DNA of 64,000 nt, from NCBI GenBank assembly GCA_917880885.1, contig OU862906.1:60368665-60432664 (forward strand). The letters run 5' to 3'. The translations under genes were made by a program, and so were the position numbers. Shown in pieces: positions 53,531 through 64,000 of this stretch (positions are counted from its first letter, which is position 1; each line of letters begins with the position of its first letter). The notes under the pieces were generated by a model. That model was not told the DNA's origin, made no database searches, and worked only from the letters and a program-made list of their open reading frames with translations. Source of the DNA: Limnephilus marmoratus. Its lineage: Eukaryota; Arthropoda; Insecta; Trichoptera; Limnephilidae.

Positions 53531-56500
53531 CTGTCGTCGTTACCTAGTGCTGTCATTTGTCAACAAATAGTTTTCAATATGTCCAAATTAAATATTTTAA
53601 TGTAAACTACCCTTCAATACTACAAATCTATAATATATATTATATTTTAGAATAATGTTATCAAAATAAAATATATAATTAAATTTACCTACAAAATATA
53701 TTTCAACGTAATCTCAAAATATAGTTGTTTACCTTGGTTACTGAAGTCCTCACAAAAGGAAAAATTTATATTGTATTTCTTTACCTAAATATCCTACGGT
53801 TCACTGGCAGTTTATTTATTACGTTATCTAATATACTTATTTACAAATATTTATATGTTTTGGGATCAAAGCTAATTATTTTCTATCTGATACAATAAAA
53901 AATCAGAGAGCTAAAATACAAGCAAACGTCGAGGCTAGCGTTGCTAAGCAACTATATGATTTGATTATCTTACGTGTATTATTATTATTAAGAATTGACA
54001 TTATTAGCAACATCAGTAGCAACCCGGTACTTAAAATACAAAAAATTCCTTTTTTTAACTTGCTAAACAAAAAGGTATAACAAATATTTTTCCCCCTCCT
54101 ACCCATCTCCTCCCCTCGCAACAATTGGGGGCTCTAGAAAAAAAACTTTATGATCTAAACGCTATTAGAAAGAGAAAACACGTGCTTTATATTTAAATCT
54201 AAAATTAAACAATAAAGACTCAAAATGTACACACACATGAAACGATGATTTCCAAAGTAATTTGAGAAATATAATAAACTTTGCGAATTCTTTATTAATT
54301 ATTGTTACATGAAACGACAAAAAAGTAAAGTGGCAAACACATTTATTTATCTAATAAAAACGTTTTTTAAACTATTTTATGTTTAACAATTATTATTTTA
54401 TGTTTGCTTTAAAATTTTAATATTTCAAAAATTATATGTTTATTCCTAATTATACAATTTTAAACCTAATTTCACCACCTTTCAAAAACACTTTTTAGTT
54501 TTCGGATGCGTTCAGAAATATTCCATTTATTTGAATTTTATTGCAAAGCGGAAATACTGTGATCTTCTGACAAAACATGCTCGAGGCTTGGGGGGTTAGG
54601 ATAAAGCAACCAATTTTTACCAATAGGAATTTTTAATAAATATAAAAGCCGCTAGACGTTAAACAGATCTACCTTATTTCGAGTAATGTTTACGCGTTTA
54701 CCTGATGAACCCATACAAAGATACTATTTCTAAACTTATCTTACATGCTCTGTTCATATTTTATCGTTATATACCTAACCCATATGTTTTAATGTTATAT
54801 TCTTAAAAAGATCATGTACGTTTATCTTCTTGTCGGCATTAGTAATAATTTGTAATATTTTTATAAATATAACAAAAAAATACATTTTCGTAAAACATCC
54901 GCTGCGCCGTTACTTTACATTTTTTACTGTTTTAACATTATTAGAATAAAGAAAAAATACAAATAATTGTATTTCCACAAAGCAATTAATAGTTCCTATT
55001 CTCTAAGAAAGTCTATTAATTGTTCTAAAAATATGACAAAAAGGCGTTAATTTTATTTTTTATTTAGTACTTATTTGAAAAAAGGAGAGTAGTGGAGTAT
55101 ACACCTATTCCCAACATTCCAAATAAAGGATAATAAATTGGTTATGTTTAATATCTCCCTACACACTAAGGTGCGTCCCTTCAATTTATGTGATAAATTT
55201 ACTTCAACCTGTTTCTGGGATTCATGCACAGAAGGACACGTTAGCATAGTAGTATTTAATGTAATCAATAAACCAACCGCTGACTTAATTAATACTGTTT
55301 GTCTATGTTGTATAATGTTACTAAGTACAAGCACCAATGTCAGCTGTGCAAATTAATTACCTTTCCCAGGTGATATGTCGTATGTATTATGTTTTAGTTG
55401 TAGATTACAGGCCAATAGCAGGAAAACACGGTTAACGCAATTCAGCAGTTAAAGTATACCTATCTACTAATAATATCATTCGATAAGAACGCAACATTTA
55501 AATAGGTAGCAAAGCTCTTTCAGAACGAATTTCCAAGTTGGCTTTGTTTTTAAATCGATGAGTTAACAAAACAAGGCGAAGGAGTCAATTTCTTAATAAA
55601 ACTAGGAAGAGCTTCTCCTTTTCATCCCTTCCAAAACGGATTTAGTTCGAATCAAAATTCAGCTTAACTCTAAGCCAGTAGCCGCTTACTGCCAACATCA
55701 GCGAACAATCTTAATTCAACATTTTTCATCCAATTTCTGCAAATTTCATCAACGGTACAGACGAAATAAAGAGAATTGAACCCAAGAATAGCGCGGGGAT
55801 TTACTTACTCCGAGTCAGGAGCGAAGTATTCGAATAATAAAAGTTGTTCTTATAATATCCGAAAAATAAATCCCTTCTGAACTGGAGTAGGGAAAGTTAT
55901 ACCGGCAGCATGAAGACGTTAGGATAAAATGGATAAATGGATATAAATTGAAATTGGTACAAGCAAGTAGATGGGGGGAGGGGGCGGAGAGAGACGAGGG
56001 GGGAGGATGCGGGGAGACAGACGAGCCGCGGTGCTGGCACTGCTCTCCACTTGAAGGATAAAATCGCGGGAAATTAAGTTTCAGGCGCCGGCGTCGCGTT
56101 GGGTACTAAACAGGGCCGGTTTACTTCTGTCGCAACAAACAAACAAACGTGGATTCATTCTTGAATTATTATTTTATTTATAGTACTTACATTTTATGTG
56201 AGTCGTTTTGTGTAATCAGAAACATTGAGTCCAGCGAGGCAGAACGACATTAAACTGTTGAGCGAAGTCAAAATTATATAAATTTTTGAGACTTTAAAAA
56301 ATTATTTTTCGTCTCACTAAAAAAACCTCAACAGTTTTTCACCGACTTCTGTGAAAGAGACATGTGTCATTATTCGTGATACTATATGCATAAAAATGTC
56401 GTTTTATAACCAGATACCTACAATTAAAATTAACGCTTATAAACATATTTCTGAAAGTGCTTGCTATCAGCTTTGACATTGATGCTGGGCGTTGTATGTT

Positions 56501-59500
56501 AATTTGTAGCTAGGTCAACAATTAATCAGGGGACAAAACGTTAAATGATAATAATCCTTGACTTTCGGCTGACACTTGGTTAGTTTCACCCCTGTCGGCG
56601 TCGCTTCACCCTTTCGTCCCTGGATGCGCCCGCGTCGCTTCAGAAGTAATTCCAGGGATTTAAACAGACAATATGGCATTACGACTCCCTTCTTCAACTA
56701 CATTATCCTTTGTCCATTACGTCTGTCCCGCCTTCCGTCATAGAGCCTTCAAACTCAACATAATCTCCGCTTGTCATTTTGATGCGTCACTGTTTTCTTA
56801 CATTTCCAAAATATACACAATACATTTGATACGACTTTCCACTACTTACTCAAAACGTCTTTAAATCACTGCCATTACTCGAGTATTATGGCGCTGCGTA
56901 GGAAGAGCGCTTTTATGTTCCCGGTGTGGACTTAGTTAAATACGTCACGTAGACAGTATCCTTAAGTTCTGTTAGGCCTTTCTTTGAAAAATCTTGCAGA
57001 GCAAAACACCTATGATGCGTGTCTTATAATCTTTTTACATGAGCATCTTTGGACTTAATGTATTGGCCTTCCTGTAAGGTAGCTTAGTTTCGACGAATTT
57101 TGGAGACTTTTGCCACCAAAACGGTGCTCGATGGGTATCTCATCCTCTCATTCAACCCCGGTGGGGCATTCTGTCTTCAGACCCCAGTGGGTCATCAGTT
57201 CTCTATGGGTGACTACTGTTCCTTTTTCCCAACTAAGGACGCCATCCTTCATTGGAATTGCAAAGGTCATAAATATGTTAATGATGATACGTGCCAAACT
57301 TAGTCTCACTTTGAGTCTGGAGCTTGGGACGGTAATGTCGGCAACCTTTGTCTTGCTAATCCTAACATGGGTCTTCGTGTGGTAGTAATTTTTGTCACTG
57401 CGTTCTTAAAGAAAATACACGTGAACAAAGGTGTCGAGATACCACTCGGTTTTCAGCATGCGGCTAATAATCCTTAAAACCATTCAGCAGCTTGTCTCTC
57501 TTGCTCAAATACCTATGAACCGACCGTGACCCCCAGAATTCATATAAATATGGTTCATCAATTCACGATTGAACAAAGAAACCAGCTTTTGTGAGTAAAA
57601 TCCCCTTGAATGGATAACAATGAACCAAACTGACCATCCTTCAGCGATTTACGAAAAACATAATGAAATACCTTATATTTTAAACCGTCCGCCCGCCCAT
57701 TCTAAGACCCTTAAATGCCGTTTGTACTCAATAAATCACAAAAACATCGAAGTAAAATACACCACCAAGTAAAAGTGAAATAGAATAAGCTATGCTGGTC
57801 ATTTATATGGGTAAGGGTTAGTTGGGTCATTATTGTGCTGAGCCGCAGCCCGTGCTAAAAATTCCGCTCTAAAAGGGGTATTATTTTCCTTTTTACGCTA
57901 AGTGAGTGAGCCCTTGCAAATTGAATTTTTCCTAGTTCCTATTGGGATTTGAAGTCTGCCATACATACCATTGGAAATCTCTTTTCCTTTAGATATGCTC
58001 TCCTACATCTCGTATACTTCTCTCCTAATAAAGATATTTACCTTATTTTTTCAAATAGGAAATAAATTCTCCTCCGTTTTTTCAAAATCTTTAAATTTGT
58101 AATGAAAACACGCCAAGTAAATAATTAACGGCTTATTCGGGTTACACAAAATGTAACGTGATATTGGAATGAATCAGTGGATCAATTTACAAATACCAAT
58201 TGTTTGTGTGCCTTTTGTTTTGGTTCGTAGCAAATAATTAATGCAAATGATCATTCGCGTTCATTTTCAGCTAGAAAGCGTACTGCGAGCTAAGAGGGTT
58301 TCAGGACGTTCGTGATTTTAAACGTATTTTACTAAACTAACAACAAAAGCCCAAATGGTGTGTCCTGTTGACATAATAAATTATACGTCCACGCAACTGT
58401 TTTTAGTTCATAACGTCGTAATTGCAATATAACAGTAAATATCATAGATACCGCGTCGCGCGCCGTGTTGTTTTTACTGATTTTTCTATTGTTCAATAAA
58501 AAAAATTAAAAAGTTTTTAAAATCGGACGAAGCCTTTGATACTTAATAGGTTTTCCATAAAGTTTGTGGAATTTCTAAAAACCGTTCGACTTTTTTATGT
58601 GTGTAACGTAAAATTTTGTAGTTATAAGAAATGTATACAGTTAGAGAATTACTATTTTTTGGCTGAAAACATTTAAAAAATCCAAAAATTATTATTACCT
58701 AAGGTTTAGATATCAATAAAAGAGGTCGTTGAAGTATTTAACGCAGCTTATAATAAATTTTAGTTCAATTATTTCTATCAAAATTTCTGACAAAAAACCT
58801 TACTGTTACTCTTCTGCGAAGGAAACAGAAAAAGATCGAGTGAATCCTTCAGGAAATCTCACAAAATTCATATTACGGAGAAGGAGTTTGCATTGCAAAG
58901 TCGATATTATAACATAAAGCCTCCTACAATGGACTTATTTTGAAAGCCCCTATACAAATAATGAGAAATATTGGTCCTAAGTCCGACATTTACTATTATA
59001 TTGCAAACATGCTTGCCGAGTCCAATGGCAGAACGTGAACCATTTGCATTATTTAAATTCAATTCAAAGGGTTTAAGTAAAACATTAAAATAATGTTTTG
59101 TTCACTTCCTCGAGAGATCCTTATTCTCCTATAGCTTCTATGTAGCTCTGGAAGCGGTTTTAAACCCCGGCATACTTCAAAATGTACATTTTGTATTTGA
59201 AATGTTAGATTGCCTCAAATGAATGTCGTCCTGCCATTGATAGCTCAAATGCAACCTCTTTTCTGCTACATACGTGTGTGTCGCACACGAAATGTAGCGA
59301 GAGCTTTTGACGAATCTATCAAAAGTTTAGTAACTCAGCTGTGGATTGGTTTGCTGGTTTCTACGTTTCCTCCCTCTTAAAATAGCGTGTCTCAATTCTG
59401 GCTCGTCATTTCTTTCATTCATTAAAAAGACCAACAAATCCACAAAGATGATATAGGCTCTGTGAGAAATTTTTTCCCTCTGGATCTCGTACATTAGAAT

Positions 59501-59580
59501 ATCTTGTGATTAAATGACTGTCGTGCATTTTGATTTTATTTTTTATTTATTCATAAGACAACTTTTGTATACAGTTTTTT
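53531..59580. other. AT-rich DNA without recognised features
   Basis: About 6 kb in which no protein family, TIR pair, tRNA or array was recognised. Notable only are a G-rich purine patch at 55968-56010, an imperfect hairpin at 59265-59298, and two overlapping open frames at 57100-57385 without a domain. Unspliced host introns or UTRs could lie here unseen. Confidence 0.5.
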
Positions 59581-59651
59581 ACAGGTCTTTCGACTGACAT
59601 ACTAGGCACATGTACGTATTGGGGCAGAGTGGAGTTACTGGTTTTAACAAA

Positions 59652-59886
59652 TCACCGAAGACCCCCCAGACCGAGCAGAGCGGCGAGGCGGGTGCCGTTA
59701 GATCGGGGAAATGATGACGTTTTTTTTTCATGATGTGTTGAAAATGATATCGTCTGGCGGCCTTGGCGAGCAATACGCATATTGAGCCTTTCAAAGAAGT
59801 TTCCGGCCACTCTTCCCAGCATATCTTGCGAAATTTCAGCGATGACGTCCTCAATCGCCTCGTTCAGAGCTACAAGGCTTCGAGGT
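59652..59886 (-). pseudogene. Transposase C-terminal fragment (Tc1/mariner superfamily-like)
   Basis: Minus frame with SLVALNEAIEDVIAEISQDM then VAGNFFERLNMRIARQGRQT and a histidine-containing end (STHHEKK). This layout ('L...I...I..I....L..V..NF..RL..CI...G.H') is typical of the C-terminus of DDE_3-type transposases. The catalytic part is absent; at 59887 the sequence switches to Penelope-like DNA, which creates a chimeric 98-codon frame. Confidence 0.5.
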
Positions 59887-60129
59887 AGGAGGAAAGGGAA
59901 GGGGTCAGATTGAGGGGACTTTGTTAAAATTGGGGATTTCAAAGTCATTAGCAGGGAAAGGCCGGTTAAGTGGGAAAAGGTTCAAAAGAGGGTTTATAAA
60001 AATTTGTTGCTTATTAATTATGTCTGCTTTATTATTTACATTTTTCCTGATTTCTAAAATCTCCAAATTATTTATTTGTGATGCCTTATAACCCGTATGT
60101 AATATTTTAAGTCCATGGTTTTTGTCAAT
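59887..60129 (-). mobile_element. Inverted 3' fragment of the Penelope-like element
   Basis: Reverse complement of 60838-61085 with few differences. It is joined head-to-head to the longer plus-strand copy at about 60118-60130. Such partial inverted copies are a known habit of Penelope-like elements. Confidence 0.85.
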
Positions 60130-61205
60130 TTTTTAATTTTAAATAAATTTCATAAAAACATTCAATTCACACTAGAAACAGGTAAACAGAAGAGTTTAAA
60201 TTTCTTAGATTTAAATTTAACATTAATAGGTAATAAAATAGATTTCAATATTTTCCGTAAAGATACGTACACCGATATTGTTATATATAATTCATCAAAT
60301 CATCCTTATTCACAAAAACTTGCGGCTTTTCACTCTATGATTAATAGATTAATTACAATTCCTTTGTCTGTTCCGAATTACACTTCGTAATTAAATATTA
60401 TTAAACAAATAGCAGTTAATAATGGTTATTCTGCTAAATTAATAGTAAAAATAATCAACTAATAAATAAAAAGAAAAAACAGAAATTCTTAAAACTATAT
60501 ATTTACCCTTTTTCTAAACAAATAAATAATCAATGGCGTAAAATTCTATTTGTTAATAATAATATGTCTAAAATAATTAGTAAAAATATTCCCAGCCCTA
60601 TACAACCAGCATTTTATACCAATAATAAATTAAAAAGTTCATCCTTAACAACAAAGATAGTGACATTAAAACGAAAAAATCGGGCGTTTATAAACTAAAT
60701 TGTAAAGACTGTAATTACTTTTATATAGGTAGAACAAATAGAAACTTTGAAGTAAGGGTTAAAGAACATCTCAGGGCATTAAATGGCAATAGCGAATCTG
60801 AGTTCGCAGATCATTTAATAAAAAATGATCATAATTTTGACAAAAACCATGGACTTAAAATATTACATACGGGTTATAAGGAATCACAGATAAATAATTT
60901 GGAGATTTTAGAAATTAGGAAAAATGTAAATAATAAAGCAGACATAATTAATAAGCAACAAATTTTTATAAACCCTCTTTTGAACCTTTTCCCACTTAAC
61001 CGGCATTTCCCTGCTAATGACTTTGAAATCCCCAATTTTAACAAAGTCCCCTCAATCTTACCCCTTCCCCTTCCTCTTACCCCTTCGTCCCATATGTGAT
61101 CTAGGTTTAATTTTTAAGTTTGGTATGCATTTGATCCTGATGATGTGAACATCGTTCAAATTAAAGTGATGTAAACAAAGTTATTTGTCTTTTCATTAAA
61201 AAAAA
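60118..61205 (+). pseudogene. Penelope-like element: RT C-terminus and GIY-YIG endonuclease
   Basis: The first frame (60115-60390) reads SLNFLDLNLTLIGNKIDFNI then SSNHPYSQKLAAFHSMINRL, the conserved end of Penelope-type RT. After two frame breaks, about 60680-61099 reads GVYKLNCKDCNYFYIGRTNR then FEVRVKEHLRALNG, a GIY-YIG nuclease with the linked Cys-x2-Cys. It stops at 61097-61099. It is 5'-truncated (no RT catalytic core). A CTGATGATG motif at 61128 may be a decayed hammerhead. These elements retrotranspose using GIY-YIG nicking. Confidence 0.88.
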
Positions 61206-61691
61206 TAATGCCATCACAAAGTGAAAACCTTTCCGAAGAAGTTTTCTTCGGAAAATTAAAAAAAAAATTTAAAAAAAAAATTTATTGATTATAAGTTAAA
61301 TTGATTATAAATTAACTCAAAAGTATTCTACTTCCCTTATTCAAGATGCGGTGCAACATTTTGATGGTAACGTACATTTAATTCTCGTACTTCACTTAGT
61401 CTTCTATCTGCTTTACTTGAAATAGATTAAAGATCAGCAAATTAATTTCCATATCCATCCAATAAGAGATTTAAGCTTTTCTTGGAAGCGCTCAATCTTT
61501 TGCTACAATATCCGCGAGACATTTGAAGAGTAAAAGAGATTTTTTTATAAACATTCCTGTATTTTACGTACCTACCGTATAATTTCACAACCCCTTTGGA
61601 ATAGTGATTTTCTCCAGTCGACCATCAACGAACTGCAAACACAAGAACTCCCCGCTAATTACGAAGTGTGAGTATAATCTTAATCAATATA

Positions 61692-62623
61692 TTAGGTCCT
61701 TACATATGAAATTGGCGTTTTGCCGTACTGGCAACTTAGATCTCAAATATCTGCTCTTTGGTTAGGAATTCCAAATTCAAATTTTTACAGCTATTTACTC
61801 ATGTATTTGTGTTTTGAAAATTATAATTCATTTGTTTTTTCCTTAATTGTTTTTTTTCTTTGCGTCACTTAGTTTACAAAATGGAAAACTTGAAATATCA
61901 CTTTATTTACGAGTACAAGTTCCACCGTGGCACCAGTGCTGCAGAAACGGCTAGAAGGATTAATGATGTGTATAGCGACGGTGCCGCAAAAGAAAACACT
62001 GTGCGTTTTTGGTTCCAACGTTTTCGTTCTGGGAATTTCGACCTGCAGAACAAGCCCCGTGGACGGCCGGAGCCCAAAGTTGATAATGAATAATTGAAGG
62101 CTATTGTGGAAGCGGATCCATCGCAAACCACGTCTGAGTTAGCTACAGGCTGCGGTGTTAGTGATAAAACTGTTTTAATCCACTTGAAGCAAATTGGGAA
62201 GGTGAAAAAGCTTCAAAGGTGGGCACCTCACGAATTGAGTGAAGCAAATCAACAAACGTGCGTTAGAACGCTAGACCACACACTGCACAACAGACGGCTA
62301 CCAAATTAGAGGAGCTTCAATTGGACATCCACCGTACTCTCCGGACCTTGCCCCAACAGATTACCATTTTTTTCGAAATTTGGATAACTTATTGCAAGGG
62401 AAAAAATTCAACTCCGATGGGGCAGTCCAAACCGCCTTCAAAGATTTTATTGATTCCCGTCCGAATGGTTTTTTAGTAATGGGATCGATGAACTACCTAT
62501 GACATGGCAAAACTGCATAGATAGCAATGGTACATACTTTTATTAAATAAATATATTATATTAAAAAAAATCTACTTTATTTTCCTCCCATGCAAAACGC
62601 CAATTTCATATGTAAGGACCTAA
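61692..62623 (+). mobile_element. Internally deleted mariner element
   Basis: TIRs of about 31 bp (TTAGGTCCTTACATATGAAA inward) at 61692 and 62623, with TA duplications outside (61690-61691, 62624-62625). At 932 bp it is shorter than the ~1.3 kb usual for mariners. Confidence 0.93.
61881..62510 (+). pseudogene. mariner transposase, internally deleted
   Basis: The N-terminus has paired helix-turn-helix motifs (HFIYEYKFHRGTSAAETARR, TVRFWFQRFRSGNFDLQNKP, then SELATGCGVSDKTVLIHLKQ). TAA at 62091-62093 interrupts. After KKLQRWAPHELSEANQ the frame jumps to the segment around ARPHTA and SPDLAPTDYHFFRNL, the third catalytic Asp. The central catalytic region is missing, about 350 bp by comparison with family length. 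Not functional. Confidence 0.9.
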
Positions 62624-63665
62624 TATATGTCAATTTATTATTTTTCATATAATTTTCAAGCGACGCGGTTCTAAACCGTTTCTTTATGTAACACAAACCC
62701 TAAAATATTATATATGAGCCTATTATTAATTAATTTACTTAGAAAAAACTGTGTAAAAACCACCACATTGGAAAGGCCATAAAGGAAATTATAAAAAAAA
62801 ATAGTTGGCGTTATCAGTATACTATAAGGTTACATGTGAAACAAAAAAATTACCATAAGGAAAATATCCACATTTCCTGTGAGGCAGTTCATTAACCCGG
62901 TAAACTTCCTAAGCCCATCAGCATTGGAAAGTTTATTCTGCATCTGTTAAGAATCAGAAACCTATGTTAGTGGCCTCAGGTGAAATTATCCACCGAAAGA
63001 AGAGGATAATTAATAATTACTGAGGAAGAAAGCAAGCACCCAGAAATCACTTAAATTTGTATCAGACCATTCACCTTAAGAGGGCATTACCAGAGAAAGC
63101 CGGAAATACGTCATTTTCAAAAAAGTTTTTAGACGTATTGACTCTTTTCCACAAAAAATTATAAATGGATTTCGAAAGATTGTTCTTTTATCTAGCATAG
63201 TTATATAATAAATTTTTAGATTTTTTTTTAATTTTTAGTATAATAAGGTTATTCCATAGGTCGTTGGCAGATTTGTTAAATTTTCAAAAAAGTTTTTGTA
63301 TTATACCACACCCATTTCAAATAATGTAATCATGCAGTAAAATAAATCAATACATTATCTAGCAAAGTTATGTATTAGAATTTTAATTTTAGTTTCAATA
63401 AAATCATTAAAAAATATGTACGTACATGTGTTTCTTGACGAAAATTGGTCCATTTGTGTATTTATTTGCGCACTTACAAACTAATATATTTCAAATTTTT
63501 TTAACATTCTTATTAAATTTAGACATTATTGAAAAATGATAAATACTTATAATAAAAAAATAACTACAAAAAGTACACTATTTTAATAGTTTTATCATCA
63601 CGCCTTTCAGCATTTTTGGATGAAGGTATAAATTAAAGCTAATTTGGATTGAAATAAATTCGATA
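62624..63665. other. AT-rich intergenic stretch
   Basis: No supported feature. Confidence 0.4.
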
Positions 63666-63881
63666 TTGAGTTATAATTTAAAAAAGCTGGTACGGAGAAT
63701 AATCAATCTTTCTCATTGTAACCGCCCTGCACGATCGGAAGAACAACTTTCGACGAAATGTGGATTTTCGTCCGCTGGCTGGTTAAACGCTCTTAATAAC
63801 AAAATCCCGGATGAAATTACTGATATTGAAAATATGTTAAAATTTAAAATGGTATTAAGAAAGTATGTCCACTTCAAATAA
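63666..63881 (+). pseudogene. Possible LINE ORF2 terminal scrap
   Basis: FSSAGWLNALNNKIPDEITD then FKMVLRKYVHFK resembles the last residues of many LINE ORF2 proteins ('WN.LP..I......FK..LK.YL'). It is short and without other support. Confidence 0.35.
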
Positions 63882-64000
63882 CATTGATTTGTTAACAATC
63901 TTATACAATTGAATTACTAATATTTAACGTTATTTTTTCCAAATGTTTTAAAAATTGTATGTATATTTCTCAAATTGAAAAAAAATTAGCCTACACAATC

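Noticed and set aside
57100..57385. Two overlapping plus frames of 67 and 91 codons
   Set aside because: No recognisable motif; composition not distinct enough to support coding.

Overview
The window looks like an AT-rich insect chromosome segment, most likely lepidopteran. This is inference from (i) the mix of elements (piggyBac, mariner, R4/Dong-like LINE, Penelope-like element, Phantom-type MULE, Helitron-like repeats), (ii) a (TTAGG)n-type array and (iii) frequent short motifs such as TAGGTACCTA. No host gene could be identified with confidence. One possible terminal exon near 48.5 kb and one GC-rich reading frame near 43.7 kb are the only host-gene candidates. Nearly everything that can be recognised is a transposable element or its relic, and many are nested.

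0-16.4 kb: a decayed jockey/CR1-like LINE on the minus strand (200-734 and 2342-2441) is split by a 1.6 kb near-perfect palindrome (735-2327) that carries a hammerhead-ribozyme core in each arm. Next is a plus-strand LINE with ORF1 (3015-3668) and a broken ORF2 (3812-6327, continued at 15408-15881). It is split by a young 9.1 kb Ty3/gypsy LTR retrotransposon (6328-15407) with near-identical LTRs, a 4-bp target duplication, gag, a textbook A AAA AAC frameshift site and an intact pol.

16.5-23.5 kb: a dead piggyBac transposase holding a 163-bp MITE, an RTE-type LINE tail, a polyadenylated retroposon, a 630-bp foldback element that carries 140 bp of telomere-type repeat, and a Helitron-like repeat.

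23.5-34.5 kb: a second LTR element (minus strand, 10.9 kb, 646-bp LTRs, TTAC target duplication) with no recognisable gag or pol. It is interrupted by a complete 3.6 kb Phantom-type MULE whose FLYWCH/MULE transposase (28861-30273) is intact. Its termini consist of short tandem repeats related to those of the 22-kb foldback element. Two further small elements (39172-39376, 45092-45274) share the foldback element's asymmetric ends, so the MULE is a candidate driver of a dispersed non-autonomous family.

34.5-49 kb: MITEs, more copies of the polyadenylated retroposon, a minus-strand LINE 3' end, a TIR-bounded element enclosing a tRNA-like sequence with intact A and B boxes, Helitron-like fragments, LINE tails and a tRNA-derived SINE.

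49.5-53.5 kb: a minus-strand R4/Dong-like LINE (restriction-like endonuclease type), broken by stops and frameshifts and by a 279-bp RTE-type insertion with a 5-bp target duplication. 53.5-59.6 kb is essentially featureless AT-rich DNA. 59.6-64 kb holds a Tc1/mariner-type transposase C-terminus, a Penelope-like element with GIY-YIG domain in a head-to-head inverted arrangement, an internally deleted mariner with TIRs and TA duplication, and a LINE scrap.
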